DNA from: Phycisphaerales bacterium
GTDB lineage: Bacteria; Planctomycetota; Phycisphaerae; Phycisphaerales; JAGLTS01
Assembly: GCA_023135165.1 (NCBI GenBank)
Contig: JAGLTS010000049.1
Location: forward strand, 36,322-100,321
DNA length: 64,000 nt
Reading direction: 5' to 3'
Shown: positions 43,894 through 52,598 of the stretch, piece after piece
Position numbering within the stretch: the stretch's first letter is position 1
Layout of the letters: the number at the start of each line of letters is the position of its first letter
Notes under the pieces: model-generated
Databases searched by the model: none
The model's input: the letters and a program-made list of their open reading frames with translations, nothing else
Told to the model about the DNA's origin: nothing
Position numbers and translations under genes: made by a program

Positions 43894-44799
43894 TTGCCTG
43901 CTGTCCGATCGCGAACTGTGAACTGGCGTAAGAGCCTTGAGCAACTGTGTGAGCGGAATGGATCGCTTGAGATCGCCCTCCCCAGATACCTTACGCACAC
44001 GACGAGCACTGACGGTTTCGACGAGAGCGGCAGCAGCCTCATCTGGCGCGTGCGCCTGCTCGAACTCCAAGAGGATGGCATCCTCATCGAACAGCCCTCC
44101 GCACTGGGTCAGACGATCCACATGGATGAGGGCATCGACCTCGTCGCCATCATGGCCATCGGGCAAAACCGTTGGATGTTCAAGACGAGGATCACAGATC
44201 ACGTCCGGTACACGCTCAACGAGCGGCGCAAGATCATCGCGATGCGTGTTGATTGGCCGACCAAGGTCGAGAGATGTCAGCGGCGAAACTTTTACCGTGT
44301 CTCGACCGTCGCGATATCGCTGCCGACCGTCCTCGCATACCCGGTGCTCGACGCAGCCACGATCTGGGCTGCGGAAGAGGACTCGCGCGCCCGCATGTCG
44401 ATGTCCAGCGAAGCGCTCCTGCGCGGCGACAAACTGCCCGACGCCCATCCCGTGCTTCCAGAGGTCGGGCCGAACATCGAAGGCACGCTACTGAACATCG
44501 GTGGCGGCGGCATCGGACTGCAAGTCGAGTCCGAGTGCAACGGCGTGGTCAGCAATCACCGCCACTTCTGGCTCCAGATGACACTCCCGCCCGTCATCAT
44601 CACACCCTTCGGCGTCGCGGCCCGGCTCGCCCACACGCACATCGACAGCACCCAGGCGATCTACCTCGGCATGCAGTTCGATTTCAGTCACAGTCCGCAG
44701 TACAAGAAGTTCATCATCGATCAAATCTGCAAGTACGTGACCGAGACGCAGCGTGAGCAGCTCAGACGCCATCGCGAGGACATGCGGGGCGAGCAGTAG
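43894..44799 (+). CDS. YcgR-like PilZ-domain protein (c-di-GMP receptor)
   Basis: A 301-residue protein started by TTG with AGGAGG upstream. Residues about 40-130 form a YcgR-N-like beta domain (GILIEQPSALGQTIHMDEGIDLVAI). Residues about 130-290 are PilZ: RCQRRNFYRVST holds the RxxxR c-di-GMP motif, and LLNIGGGGIGLQV the (D/N)xSxxG-type motif with Gly in place of Ser. The tail is helical (KKFIIDQICKYVTETQREQLRRHRED). PilZ proteins turn the second messenger c-di-GMP into changes in motility or surface output. No flagellar gene is seen nearby. Confidence 0.82.
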   Translation: MPAVRSRTVNWRKSLEQLCERNGSLEIALPRYLTHTTSTDGFDESGSSLIWRVRLLELQEDGILIEQPSALGQTIHMDEGIDLVAIMAIGQNRWMFKTRITDHVRYTLNERRKIIAMRVDWPTKVERCQRRNFYRVSTVAISLPTVLAYPVLDAATIWAAEEDSRARMSMSSEALLRGDKLPDAHPVLPEVGPNIEGTLLNIGGGGIGLQVESECNGVVSNHRHFWLQMTLPPVIITPFGVAARLAHTHIDSTQAIYLGMQFDFSHSPQYKKFIIDQICKYVTETQREQLRRHREDMRGEQ

Positions 44800-44895
44800 A
44801 GACACTGCCCACCCTGATGATCCGAACGGTCGGGTAACACGCACAAACACCGAACCGATACTGACAGCGGACCATCCTCACGGTACGCTGATCTC

Positions 44896-46050
44896 GTGCG
44901 ATCCGCGGATGCCATCCCCGATGCCGCTCTTCGTCTTCGGCTGACGCCCGGCCTTGGGCCGACGCTCGTGCAGCGGTGCCTGACCCACTTCGAGACACCC
45001 GAGGCGATCTGTGATGCCGCGCCTGGCCAACTCGCGTCGATCCGTGGAATCGGACACGGGCGAGCCCAGACCATCTGTCGCGCCATGCGCGAGGCTGACA
45101 CCGACGCTGAGCGTGACGAGATCCGACGCGCTGGCGCCCATGTTGTTCTGCTCGGTGATGAGGATTACCCGCCACTGCTCGCGCGCATTCACGATCCACC
45201 ACCCATGCTCTACATCCGAGGCGAACTCATCGAACGTGATTGCCTGGCGCTCGCGGTCGTCGGCTCGCGCCGATGCACCGCTTACGGCAGGGAGCAGGCG
45301 GCACGCCTCGCCGGCCTGCTCGCTGAGCGCGAACTGACGATCGTGTCAGGCGGCGCTCGGGGGATCGACACCGCGGCACATGAAGGAGCGCTTCGCCACG
45401 CGGGCAGGACGATCGCCGTGCTCGGCTGCGGGCTTTCGCGCGCGTACCCGCCCGAGAATGCTGAGCTTTTCGACCGGATCGCAGAACACGGTGCGATCGT
45501 CTCCGAACTGCCCATGCGGTTTCCGCCGCTCGCGGAGAACTTCCTGCCTCGCAACCGCCTGATTGCCGGCCTGTCGCTCGGCGTTCTGGTCATCGAGGCG
45601 GCGAAGCGCAGCGGCGCGCTCAGCACCGCGCGCCAGGCAGCCGACATGGGGCGCGAGGTCTTCGCTCTACCGGGTCGAGTCGATTCGCCGACATCCGACG
45701 GCTGCCACCAACTCATCCGAGCTGGCAGCGCCGCACTCACCACCGGGCCTGCCGACATCATGGACAGTCTGGGCCGGGTCGCGTCGCCGCTCCTCATAGG
45801 AGCGCTCAGCGCCGAGTCGAAACGGCCGACCGACGTCGATACAGTGAACTCCGAATCAGTTGATTCCGTAACAATCCAGGGCTTGAGCGAGACGCAGCAC
45901 ACGCTGTACCAGGCGCTGGAAGAGGCCATGCCGCTCGATGAACTGCTCGCGCGGACAGGCCTGGCTCCTGAAGCGGCGCTGTCCGATCTCGCTGTCATGG
46001 AGATCCGCGGCGTCGTCAGGCGTCAAGGATCAGCCTTCACCCGAGCGTAG
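44896..46050 (+). CDS. dprA: DNA-processing protein DprA
   Basis: A 384-residue protein that loads RecA on incoming single-stranded DNA during transformation. Start GTG 44896. Residues 1-70 are a helix-hairpin-helix/SAM-like domain (RLTPGLGPTLVQRCLTHF, IRGIGHGRAQTI). The Rossmann domain has LALAVVGSRRCTAYGREQA, IVSGGARGIDTAAHEGAL, VLGCGLSRAYPPEN, ELPMRFPPLAENFLPRNRLIAGLS and ALPGRVDSPTSDGCHQLI. The C-terminal winged helix reads QHTLYQALEEAMPLDELLARTGL. It converges on rsmD with 28 bp of overlap. Confidence 0.95.
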   Translation: MRSADAIPDAALRLRLTPGLGPTLVQRCLTHFETPEAICDAAPGQLASIRGIGHGRAQTICRAMREADTDAERDEIRRAGAHVVLLGDEDYPPLLARIHDPPPMLYIRGELIERDCLALAVVGSRRCTAYGREQAARLAGLLAERELTIVSGGARGIDTAAHEGALRHAGRTIAVLGCGLSRAYPPENAELFDRIAEHGAIVSELPMRFPPLAENFLPRNRLIAGLSLGVLVIEAAKRSGALSTARQAADMGREVFALPGRVDSPTSDGCHQLIRAGSAALTTGPADIMDSLGRVASPLLIGALSAESKRPTDVDTVNSESVDSVTIQGLSETQHTLYQALEEAMPLDELLARTGLAPEAALSDLAVMEIRGVVRRQGSAFTRA

Positions 46051-46601
46051 ATCTGCAGCGCCGTCGAGCCGTACACCCGCGTCTCCGGACCATCGAGACC
46101 CTCAACCGACAGATCCGCTCGCAGCTTCGTCGGCGTGCGGAGAATCACAAACCCATCCGCCTCCACCAGCTCGCCGATTCGGCTCATCTGTGCGGTGAGT
46201 CTCGCCCGGCCGACATTGTCTTCACTCATCGCGTAGGGCGGGTCGAGAAACACGATGCGGACTGGCTTCGCCGAGCGCGCCAGCCAGGCCGGGCCGAGCG
46301 CATCACCCGGGAACACCCTCGCCTGCGACTGCGCGCCGAGCCGGTTGATGTTCTCCTCCAGAATCCGCAGCATCTGCTTGTCACGTTCGACGAACAGACA
46401 ACTTCGAGCGCCCCGGCTGATCGCCTCAAGCCCGACCGTGCCCGTCCCCGCGAAGAGATCGACGACGTTCGCATCCTCGAACTGCTCGCGCAGAATGCTG
46501 AACAGGGCTTCTTTCACGCGGTCGGTGATGGGGCGCGCCGCCCCCAGATCCGGCGGCGGAGTGAGCGCCCTGCCTCGATATGTGCCTGCAATGATCCGCA
46601 T
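46023..46601 (-). CDS. rsmD: 16S rRNA (guanine966-N2)-methyltransferase
   Basis: A 192-residue enzyme methylating G966 of 16S rRNA. The start is ATG 46601 (MRIIAGTYRGRAL), the classic beginning of RsmD. Motifs: RPITDRVKEALFSIL, VVDLFAGTGTVGLEAISRGA, and the N6/N2-methylase motif FLDPPYAM. The C-terminal VYGSTALQIYARV is also typical. The frame is open to 46967, but that is the antisense of the neighbouring gene. Its 3' end overlaps that of dprA. Confidence 0.94.
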   Translation of the reverse strand: MRIIAGTYRGRALTPPPDLGAARPITDRVKEALFSILREQFEDANVVDLFAGTGTVGLEAISRGARSCLFVERDKQMLRILEENINRLGAQSQARVFPGDALGPAWLARSAKPVRIVFLDPPYAMSEDNVGRARLTAQMSRIGELVEADGFVILRTPTKLRADLSVEGLDGPETRVYGSTALQIYARVKADP

Positions 46602-46682
46602 GCGGGCAGTGTACGGGATCGACCGGGCCAACCCAGTCGCAACGAGCGCCCGAATGCACGGGTATACTCCACCGGGAGGATC

Positions 46683-47684
46683 ATGAGCGAGTCTGTTTTC
46701 TGGTTTTGTGGCCAGATCGTGTTCGCACTTGCGATGCTGGCGGTGGGCTGCAAGCTCGGCAAGGTCGGCGGCCGAGCAGCGGTGATCGCCATGGTTGCGT
46801 CGGTCATACTGCTCGTCGGATGGAGCCTGCGACTCCTCCAGCCCACGCTCTACTTCAACATCGTTCCACTGGACATCCTCGTGTACATCGAGGGAACAGC
46901 CAACGTGCCCGCGTTCATGCTGTTCATCGGGCTGGTCTGGAAACACCGCACCGACAAACGCGCCCAACGCGCCGGGCCACCGCTGATCGCACTTGCGCTT
47001 GTCTACTTCCTCTGGAACGCTCTCTGGATGATCCTGCCTTACCCGCTCGGCAAACAGTCAATCCAAGACCCCTATATCCATGCAGCGGCACACGGCGGGG
47101 TCATCATGCAGTACAGCAGCGACGCCTGTGTGGCTGCTGCTGCTGCGACCGCCATGCTCGCACACGGGATCGACCAGCCGATCAATGAAGCCGAGATGAT
47201 CCGTCTCACCGACACCAGGGTCACGAGAGGCTCGACCGTCATCCGTGCTGTACGAGGGCTTCGGACGCATCTGGCTGACACCGAGATCCAGGTCGACCTC
47301 GTTAAGCTCGACGCCGACGCTGCGGCAAACCTCGCAACGCTCAGCCTGCCCATCCTCGCGCCGCTCAAGAGCGGGATCGGCTCGCTGCACATGGTTGTGA
47401 TCTACGGCCACCCGCCGGACCGAGAGGATGTCTTTCAGCCGGATGACGGCCGAGCGCCCACTGAGAATCAGCGAAGCGTGCCGCTCTTCCAGTTCGCCAC
47501 GAGCTGGTTCGATCACTTCCCCAAAGACATGCGCGAGTACGTCATCATCGGCAACCCGATCCCCGAGCAGTCCGACGTCGCGGTGAACGTCCCGAGCGGG
47601 ATTCACATCATGACGATGGAGCGATTCCGCAAGCTCTACCGAGGGCCGGCGATCGTCTTCCGTAAGCCCAACTCCCAGCCTTGA
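46683..47684 (+). CDS. Membrane protein with C39-like cysteine peptidase domain
   Basis: A 333-residue protein. Three or four membrane segments lie in residues 1-120 (IVFALAMLAVGCKLG, AVIAMVASVILLVGWSLRLL, FMLFIGLVW, LIALALVYFLWNALWMILPY). Residues about 140-330 resemble a peptidase C39-like fold: QYSSDACVAAAAATAMLAHG with Cys149 as likely nucleophile, GSLHMVVIYG with His236, and a later Asn/Asp region. Members include bacteriocin-leader peptidases and unassigned enzymes. There is no ABC transporter next to it. Divergent from rsmD (81 bp). Confidence 0.75.
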   Translation: MSESVFWFCGQIVFALAMLAVGCKLGKVGGRAAVIAMVASVILLVGWSLRLLQPTLYFNIVPLDILVYIEGTANVPAFMLFIGLVWKHRTDKRAQRAGPPLIALALVYFLWNALWMILPYPLGKQSIQDPYIHAAAHGGVIMQYSSDACVAAAAATAMLAHGIDQPINEAEMIRLTDTRVTRGSTVIRAVRGLRTHLADTEIQVDLVKLDADAAANLATLSLPILAPLKSGIGSLHMVVIYGHPPDREDVFQPDDGRAPTENQRSVPLFQFATSWFDHFPKDMREYVIIGNPIPEQSDVAVNVPSGIHIMTMERFRKLYRGPAIVFRKPNSQP

Positions 47685-47856
47685 GTCCGCCACGGGTGGA
47701 CCCAACCAGTAGCTCGCGACATGCGGATTCGCACAACGACGCTGCGCCGGATTCGCGGAACTCGCCCTCCCGCACATATCGAACGGTCAGTTGCGACGGC
47801 GCGGGCCTGCGACGACGGCCGGCGACCCGGTTCGCCGGTGCTACACTGGCCCGCCG

Positions 47857-49011
47857 ATGATCCCGCTGAAGACTGACAGGCCGATCCGCTCGCCGATCGT
47901 GATCAACTACGCGTTGATCGTCGCCAACATCGTCGCGGCGCTCGTGCTCGTCCTGATCCAGCAGAACAACCCTCGCCTCGCGATAAGCATCTTCACCGAC
48001 CTGTCGCTGCATCCGACGGACCCGAAGCTCTGGCAGTTCGTCTCGTACCAGTTCCTGCACGACCAAAAGGATATCTGGCACCTCGGGTTCAACATGCTCT
48101 TCCTGTGGGTGTTCGGCAACAGCCTGGAGGACAGGCTCGGCCGCATCGGCTACCTCGCGTTCTACCTCGCGGGCGGCGTCTTCGCGGGGCTTGCGCATTG
48201 CATGTTCAGCGACAACCCGGTGGTCGGTGCGAGCGGGTCGATCAGCGCGGTGACGGGCGCGTACCTCGCACTCTTCCCACGCAGCAAAGTGCTGGTGCTG
48301 TGGGTTTTCATCATCATCACGTGGTTTCACATACCGAGCTTATGGTTCATCGGGATCTCGTTCGCGCGAGACCTGTTCGGCTCGCTCAGCTCGGGCGGGA
48401 GCAGGGTTGCTTACGGCGCTCACCTGGGAGGCAACGTGCTCGGCTTTGTCGTCGGCATGGCGCTGCTCTGGGCGCGACTGCTGCCGCGCGAACCGTATGA
48501 CATGGTGTCGCTGTGGCAACAAGCGCGGCGGCGACGACGGTTCAAGGCGGCGACGGCGAAGGGCGACAGCCCGTGGCGACGTGATGCGTCACGCACCGGA
48601 ATCGCCCAAACCGAGAAACGCACGCCGCAGCAGGAAGCACTCGACAAGGCTCGCGCGGAAATCGCACGACTCATCACGGACCACAAGCTGCCTGACGCAG
48701 CAGGGAAGTACCGCGAACTGCTCCACGCACATTCGGATGTCGTCTTCAGCGAGCAGATGCAACTCGATCTCGCCAACCAGTTCTTCTCGGATGGCGATCA
48801 CCAGTACGCTGCCAAAGCGTATGAGTTGTTCCTCAGCCGATACGCGTCGTACCGCGAGCTTGCTGAGATCAAGCTCATCCTTGGATTGATCTACGCGCGA
48901 TACGTTTCCAATCCGAGCCGTGCGCGGGAGCTACTCACCGCTGCACGTGATGCGCTTCGGCCCGGCGCACATCACGATCTTGCGGAACAAGTGCTCAAGG
49001 AGCTTGCCTGA
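47857..49011 (+). CDS. Rhomboid family intramembrane serine protease with C-terminal helical tail
   Basis: A 384-residue membrane protein. ATG 47857 is chosen; the upstream frame (from 47791) is Arg-rich. Six membrane segments hold the rhomboid motifs: WHLGFNMLFLWVFGNSLEDRLG (His75, Asn79), NPVVGASGSISAVTGAYLALFP with the nucleophile Ser126, and AYGAHLGGNVLGFVVG with His189. The last ~150 residues are soluble and TPR-like (KYRELLHAHSDVVFSEQMQLDLANQFF, AAKAYELFLSRYASYRELAEIKLILGLIYARY). The trpF start follows one base after the stop. Confidence 0.9.
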   Translation: MIPLKTDRPIRSPIVINYALIVANIVAALVLVLIQQNNPRLAISIFTDLSLHPTDPKLWQFVSYQFLHDQKDIWHLGFNMLFLWVFGNSLEDRLGRIGYLAFYLAGGVFAGLAHCMFSDNPVVGASGSISAVTGAYLALFPRSKVLVLWVFIIITWFHIPSLWFIGISFARDLFGSLSSGGSRVAYGAHLGGNVLGFVVGMALLWARLLPREPYDMVSLWQQARRRRRFKAATAKGDSPWRRDASRTGIAQTEKRTPQQEALDKARAEIARLITDHKLPDAAGKYRELLHAHSDVVFSEQMQLDLANQFFSDGDHQYAAKAYELFLSRYASYRELAEIKLILGLIYARYVSNPSRARELLTAARDALRPGAHHDLAEQVLKELA

Positions 49012-49012
49012 T

Positions 49013-49651
49013 ATGACAAGCGCGCAGATGAATCACCGCACGCGCATCAAGATTTGCGGTATCCGCGACTTGGATGACGCCGCCGCCGCGATTCAGGCGG
49101 GTGCGGATGCGATCGGGCTGGTGTTTGTCGAGTCATCGCCGCGTCATATCACGCCCGACGCCGCTGCGGAGATCGCGATGGCGATGCCGCCGTTCGTGCA
49201 GAGCGTCGGTCTGGTCGCGAACATGTCGCCGCGCGCCGCTGAGCATGCTGCCATCACAGCGCAGGTCAACTGGCTTCAAGTGCATGGCAACGAAACCGAA
49301 GCGCAGCTCAGCAGCATAAGCGCGCCGATCATCCGAGGGTTTGTCTTCGATGCTGAACAGGTCCGCCGATGGAACGCCTGTGATGCGGTCGATGCGCTGC
49401 TGGTCGACGGCTCAACGGGCGGGCAGGGACAGGCGTTTGAGTGGGATGCCCTGGCAGCGATGATGGATGAGATCGACAAGCCGGTGATCGTAGCGGGCGG
49501 GTTGACGGCGGAGAACGTCGCGCATGCGATTCACGCCGTTCAGCCCTGGGCGGTGGATGTCTCCAGCGGCGTCGAGACAGCGCGAGGCGTGAAGAACCCA
49601 GCGCTGATGGCCGAGTTCTGCCAAGCAGTACGCGAAGCGGACCGCGGATAG
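49013..49651 (+). CDS. trpF: Phosphoribosylanthranilate isomerase
   Basis: A 212-residue TIM-barrel enzyme of tryptophan synthesis. Motifs: RIKICGIRDLDDAAAAIQAGADAIGLVF, SPRHITPDAA, VGLVANMS, WLQVHGNET, LLVDGSTGGQGQAFEWDAL, VIVAGGLTAENVAHAI and AVDVSSGVETARGVKNPALMAEF. ATG 49013 has AAGGAG ten bases upstream, inside the rhomboid gene end. The trp genes are scattered here: trpD is 7 kb away on the other strand. Confidence 0.95.
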   Translation: MTSAQMNHRTRIKICGIRDLDDAAAAIQAGADAIGLVFVESSPRHITPDAAAEIAMAMPPFVQSVGLVANMSPRAAEHAAITAQVNWLQVHGNETEAQLSSISAPIIRGFVFDAEQVRRWNACDAVDALLVDGSTGGQGQAFEWDALAAMMDEIDKPVIVAGGLTAENVAHAIHAVQPWAVDVSSGVETARGVKNPALMAEFCQAVREADRG

Positions 49652-49790
49652 ACCTGCAATCACGCACAGTACGATTCCGATAGGATGTGGAGGGACCGGC
49701 GCAGACAGAATGCAGCGTGTTAGCGTTCGTCAACGCGCCGGCGAGTTTCGTTGAAGAAGCTCTTGCCGCGCCCGGCCGGGCAGAGAGACT

Positions 49791-51083
49791 GTGGTGAACC
49801 TGACGACTCACATTCGGCGATGGGCTCGCAAACGACTGACCGGCGAGGCAGACCTGGTGCTCGAGCATCGTCTTCCGCAGATTGATCGTGGCCTTAACAA
49901 CGTCGATGAGCTTGGGTTGTATCTCCATCTACCGTTCTGCCGGCAGATTTGCCCCTACTGCCCGTACAACAAGACGCTGTACCGTCCCGAGTTGGCTGAA
50001 CGATACCGGCGTGCCGTGCTCACGGAGATTGACCTGTACGCTGACGTGGTTGGCGATCGGCCGGTGTCATCTTTCTACATCGGCGGTGGGACGCCGACCA
50101 CGATGCTCAGCCACGGGTTGGGGACGATCCTTAAGCACATCCATGACACATTCAACATGCGTTGCTCCATCCACATGGAGAGTCACCCCAACGATCTGAC
50201 TGATGACGCGCTGTCCATGCTCGTCGATCTCGGCGTCGAGCACCTGAGCATCGGCGTGGAGGCGTTGCAGGATCACCATCTTCGGGCGCTGCGCCGACCA
50301 TACACGGTCGAGCAGGTCACCGAGACGCTTCAGCGGGCCGTCGCGAGGCCGTTTCGTTGCGTGAACGCTGACATGATGTTCGCGCTTCCGGGACAGACCG
50401 TCAGCGAGGTGGCGCAGACGGGCAGTATGCTCGTCGATCTCGGCGTGGATCAGATCGCCGCCTACCCCGTGTTCACGTTTCCTCACACGACGTGGGGGCA
50501 AACGAACGGCTCAGCAACCCCCGGCCACCTCGAAGTGTTGCGACGACGAAGGATGTTGAGTTCGCTTGAGTCGCTTTTGTACAACACCGGTTTCCGCAGA
50601 ACGTCGGTGTGGGCATTCACGCGCGACCAAGTGCCGGCGTATTGCTCGGTCACGGTGCCGCTCTATCTCGGCCTCGGCGCCAGCGGCGGTTCGTATCTCC
50701 GGGACGTGTTCTACCTGAACACCTTTAGCGTGCCGGCGTACATCCGCTCACTTGAGCGCGGCCAACTCCCCATCGCGCTCACGGTTGAACTATCAGAGAA
50801 AATGCAAATGGCCGGATGGCTGTATTGGCGGCTCTACGAAACCCACTTCCGGAAGTCAGCGTTCCCGGAACGATTCGGCGTACCCTTCGACCACGAGTAC
50901 GGCCGCCTCATGCGTGTTCTGTCGGCGCTTGGGCTGGCTCGGGTTGATGACGAGCGCGTCGAACTCACTGACACAGGCGCCTACTGGCTCCATGTGTTCC
51001 AGGATTTCTTTTCCATCGACGGCGTCGGCCGAATCTGGGCTGAGGCGATGGACACGCCGTGGCCGCGTCAGGCTGTGCTGTAA
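49791..51083 (+). CDS. HemW/HemN-like radical SAM protein (coproporphyrinogen III oxidase family)
   Basis: A 430-residue radical SAM protein, start GTG 49791 or 49794. Motif Cys50-x3-Cys54-x2-Cys57 (PFCRQICPYCPYNK), then FYIGGGTPTTML, LGVEHLSIGVEALQDHHLRALRRPYT, NADMMFALPGQTVSEV and a C-terminal HemN-type domain (LSEKMQMAGWLYWRLYETHFRKSAFPERFG). The motif lacks the extra Cys of HemN, and the ~25 N-terminal residues before the core differ from HemW. It may be a heme chaperone or a distinct methylase-like relative. It is not a confident hemN. Confidence 0.82.
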   Translation: MVNLTTHIRRWARKRLTGEADLVLEHRLPQIDRGLNNVDELGLYLHLPFCRQICPYCPYNKTLYRPELAERYRRAVLTEIDLYADVVGDRPVSSFYIGGGTPTTMLSHGLGTILKHIHDTFNMRCSIHMESHPNDLTDDALSMLVDLGVEHLSIGVEALQDHHLRALRRPYTVEQVTETLQRAVARPFRCVNADMMFALPGQTVSEVAQTGSMLVDLGVDQIAAYPVFTFPHTTWGQTNGSATPGHLEVLRRRRMLSSLESLLYNTGFRRTSVWAFTRDQVPAYCSVTVPLYLGLGASGGSYLRDVFYLNTFSVPAYIRSLERGQLPIALTVELSEKMQMAGWLYWRLYETHFRKSAFPERFGVPFDHEYGRLMRVLSALGLARVDDERVELTDTGAYWLHVFQDFFSIDGVGRIWAEAMDTPWPRQAVL

Positions 51084-51116
51084 TCGGCGCTGTCACCACC
51101 GCCCAGTGAGCAAAAA

Positions 51117-51139
51117 AAAACGGTGTCGGATACCGTTTT
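51117..51139. terminator. Intrinsic terminator hairpin
   Basis: The stem AAAACGGT / ACCGTTTT surrounds the loop GTCGGAT. A run of nine A at 51112-51120 would be a U-tract for minus-strand transcripts; on the plus strand the U-tract is only four. It starts 34 bp after the HemW-like stop. Confidence 0.82.
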
Positions 51140-51195
51140 CACCCCACCGCTCCTGCCCGCCGGAGCCATCGAACGATGCGGGCGATGGAGGTGGT

Positions 51196-51222
51196 GGGGG
51201 TGTGGGGGTGTGAGGGTGCGGG
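51196..51222 (+). other. Putative G-quadruplex motif
   Basis: Runs of 5, 5, 3 and 3 G are separated by loops TGT, TGTGA and TGC, matching the G3+N1-7 rule on the plus strand. Confidence 0.6.
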
Positions 51223-51231
51223 AGGATGAGA

Positions 51232-51261
51232 AAAGCCCAGGGAAAGCTTTCCCTGGGCTTT
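51232..51261. terminator. Perfect 30-bp palindrome, second copy of the terminator family
   Basis: AAAGCCCAGGGAAAG is followed by its exact reverse complement. It differs from 39396-39425 only at two symmetric positions (G/C for T/A). Like that copy it lies between convergent genes. Confidence 0.82.
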
Positions 51262-51397
51262 GGGGATCGGTTGAGCGCACCGAAATCCGACGACGGTGGA
51301 CCGGCTGCGCATCGCACACGGTGTGCGCGCCATTGTGGGCATTGCGGCTGTTCGCCACACATCCCCGCCAATGCGCGCGCGGTCCCGAGCGGACCTC

Positions 51398-51486
51398 AAA
51401 ATGTCGCTCAAAACCGACCCAAAACGCGCTGAAACTGATCGAAAACGCGCCGAAACTCGCCGAAACCGGCCGAAACTCGCTCAAAA
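51398..51486. other. Phased A-tracts (predicted intrinsically curved DNA)
   Basis: Nine runs of three or four A start at 51398, 51410, 51421, 51432, 51442, 51453, 51463, 51473 and 51483, spaced 12, 11, 11, 10, 11, 10, 10, 10 bases. This is close to one helical turn and should bend the DNA in one direction. The units between are degenerate (CGAAACTCGC-like), so it may also be a decayed short tandem repeat. Confidence 0.75.
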
Positions 51487-51687
51487 CTGTAGTCCGATAA
51501 CACAAAACCGGGCGATCCGTGCGCACGATTCGGCCGGGAATCGCTGGATGTCCAACCTGGTGCGCAACCCGCACAACCCGCACGAACCAGCACAGCCGGG
51601 CCTGTGCGCATCCACGGCGGTGTCCCGGAGTCATCAACGTGTCGCCAATTGTGGCACCGGGCGTCTTCTGCTCGGGATGGATCGACC

Positions 51688-52506
51688 TCAGCGGGCGGCC
51701 GGCTTGCGCTTGCGAAGGTCTCGCACGATCATGCCCAGGCCGACCATGAACGCGAGCACGATCACGCTCATCACCGGCACGTTCAGGCTGATCCAAGGCT
51801 CGGTGAAGACGTTCCAGCGGGCGAGAATCTCGACCACATTCCACAGAACGATGACTGTGGGGATCGAGTAGCGGATCGCGCGGCCCGTGTCCTTGATACC
51901 CCACAGGCGATAGAGCAGCCAGATCCCGCCGCCGAGGCTCAAGAAGAGACAGGCGTACGTGGCGGGGTGGTGATCGCCGAGGATCGTCTCGTCGTACAGG
52001 ATCAGGAGCAAAACGTAGAAGAACCAGAGGACGGCAGCCATCTCGAACGCGGTCCTCGGGCCGTAGTTCGTGACCTTGCCGCTGACGACCGGGCCGGTCG
52101 TGAGATGCAAGGTGCGCCGCAGCCAGACGAAGAGGTTGCAGCGGACGCCTTCGTGGAAGAGCAGGTACAGGACGAGGAGGATGAGAAAACCCCACGTGTG
52201 CTGCATCATGCGGTACTCGCCCGCCGTGCCATCGACCCTTGGAATATCGAGAGCCTGAGCGCCGAAGTACAGGCCATACTCGACGAAAGCGGTCCAGAGC
52301 ACGACGCCCGCCAAGGCGCCGAGGAAGCTCTGCCAGCCGGCGGACCGCAGGAATCGCGTGGTGATGAGCAACCCCATGCCGACCAGCCCAAGTGCAAAAA
52401 CGCCCCACCCCAGGGCGGAGTCAAGCGTCCGGTTCATCACCATCATGAGCGCGTGGCCGAGCGGCATGAGCAGGAAGACGACGATGAACGCTCTCATTCC
52501 AACCAT
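51688..52506 (-). CDS. Multi-pass membrane protein of unknown function
   Basis: About 272 residues with seven or so membrane segments (MRAFIVVFLLMPLGHALMMVM, LGWGVFALGLVGMGLLI, SFLGALAGVVLWTAFVEYGLYF, WGFLILLVLYLLFHEGVRCNLF, FEMAAVLWFFYVLLLILYD, ACLFLSLGGGIWLLYRLW, IPTVIVLWNVVEILARW, SVIVLAFMVGLGMIV). Family not recognised. Starts ATG 52506 or 52497 both fit; the frame to 52548 is less likely. The gene lies downstream of moaC on the same strand (92-bp gap). Confidence 0.68.
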   Translation of the reverse strand: MVGMRAFIVVFLLMPLGHALMMVMNRTLDSALGWGVFALGLVGMGLLITTRFLRSAGWQSFLGALAGVVLWTAFVEYGLYFGAQALDIPRVDGTAGEYRMMQHTWGFLILLVLYLLFHEGVRCNLFVWLRRTLHLTTGPVVSGKVTNYGPRTAFEMAAVLWFFYVLLLILYDETILGDHHPATYACLFLSLGGGIWLLYRLWGIKDTGRAIRYSIPTVIVLWNVVEILARWNVFTEPWISLNVPVMSVIVLAFMVGLGMIVRDLRKRKPAAR

Positions 52507-52598
52507 GGTTCCATCTCTCGCTTGACATCCCGCGACATCGACGCTCACGCCGGAGCGCAGGCAGCCGAAGCTCCGGGTATCCCGCTGAAACTCGCCGC

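Larger units (their letters stand above)
51084..51687. other. 604-bp convergent intergenic region rich in DNA-structure motifs
   Basis: It lies between the HemW-like gene (plus) and a membrane-protein gene (minus). It holds an intrinsic terminator (51117-51139), a G-quadruplex motif (51196-51222), a 30-bp palindrome (51232-51261) and nine phased A-tracts (51398-51486). No frame shows a family motif. A plus-strand frame across the A-tracts reads as Lys/Arg-rich repeats, probably by chance of the sequence. Confidence 0.7.

Noticed and set aside
51398..51486. A CRISPR array
   Set aside because: The units are ~10-12 bp, degenerate, with no spacers and no cas genes in the window.
51296..51871. 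A small Lys/Arg-rich coding repeat across the A-tracts
   Set aside because: The frame runs into the opposite membrane-protein gene, has no ribosome binding site and reads as a by-product of the A-tract repeat.
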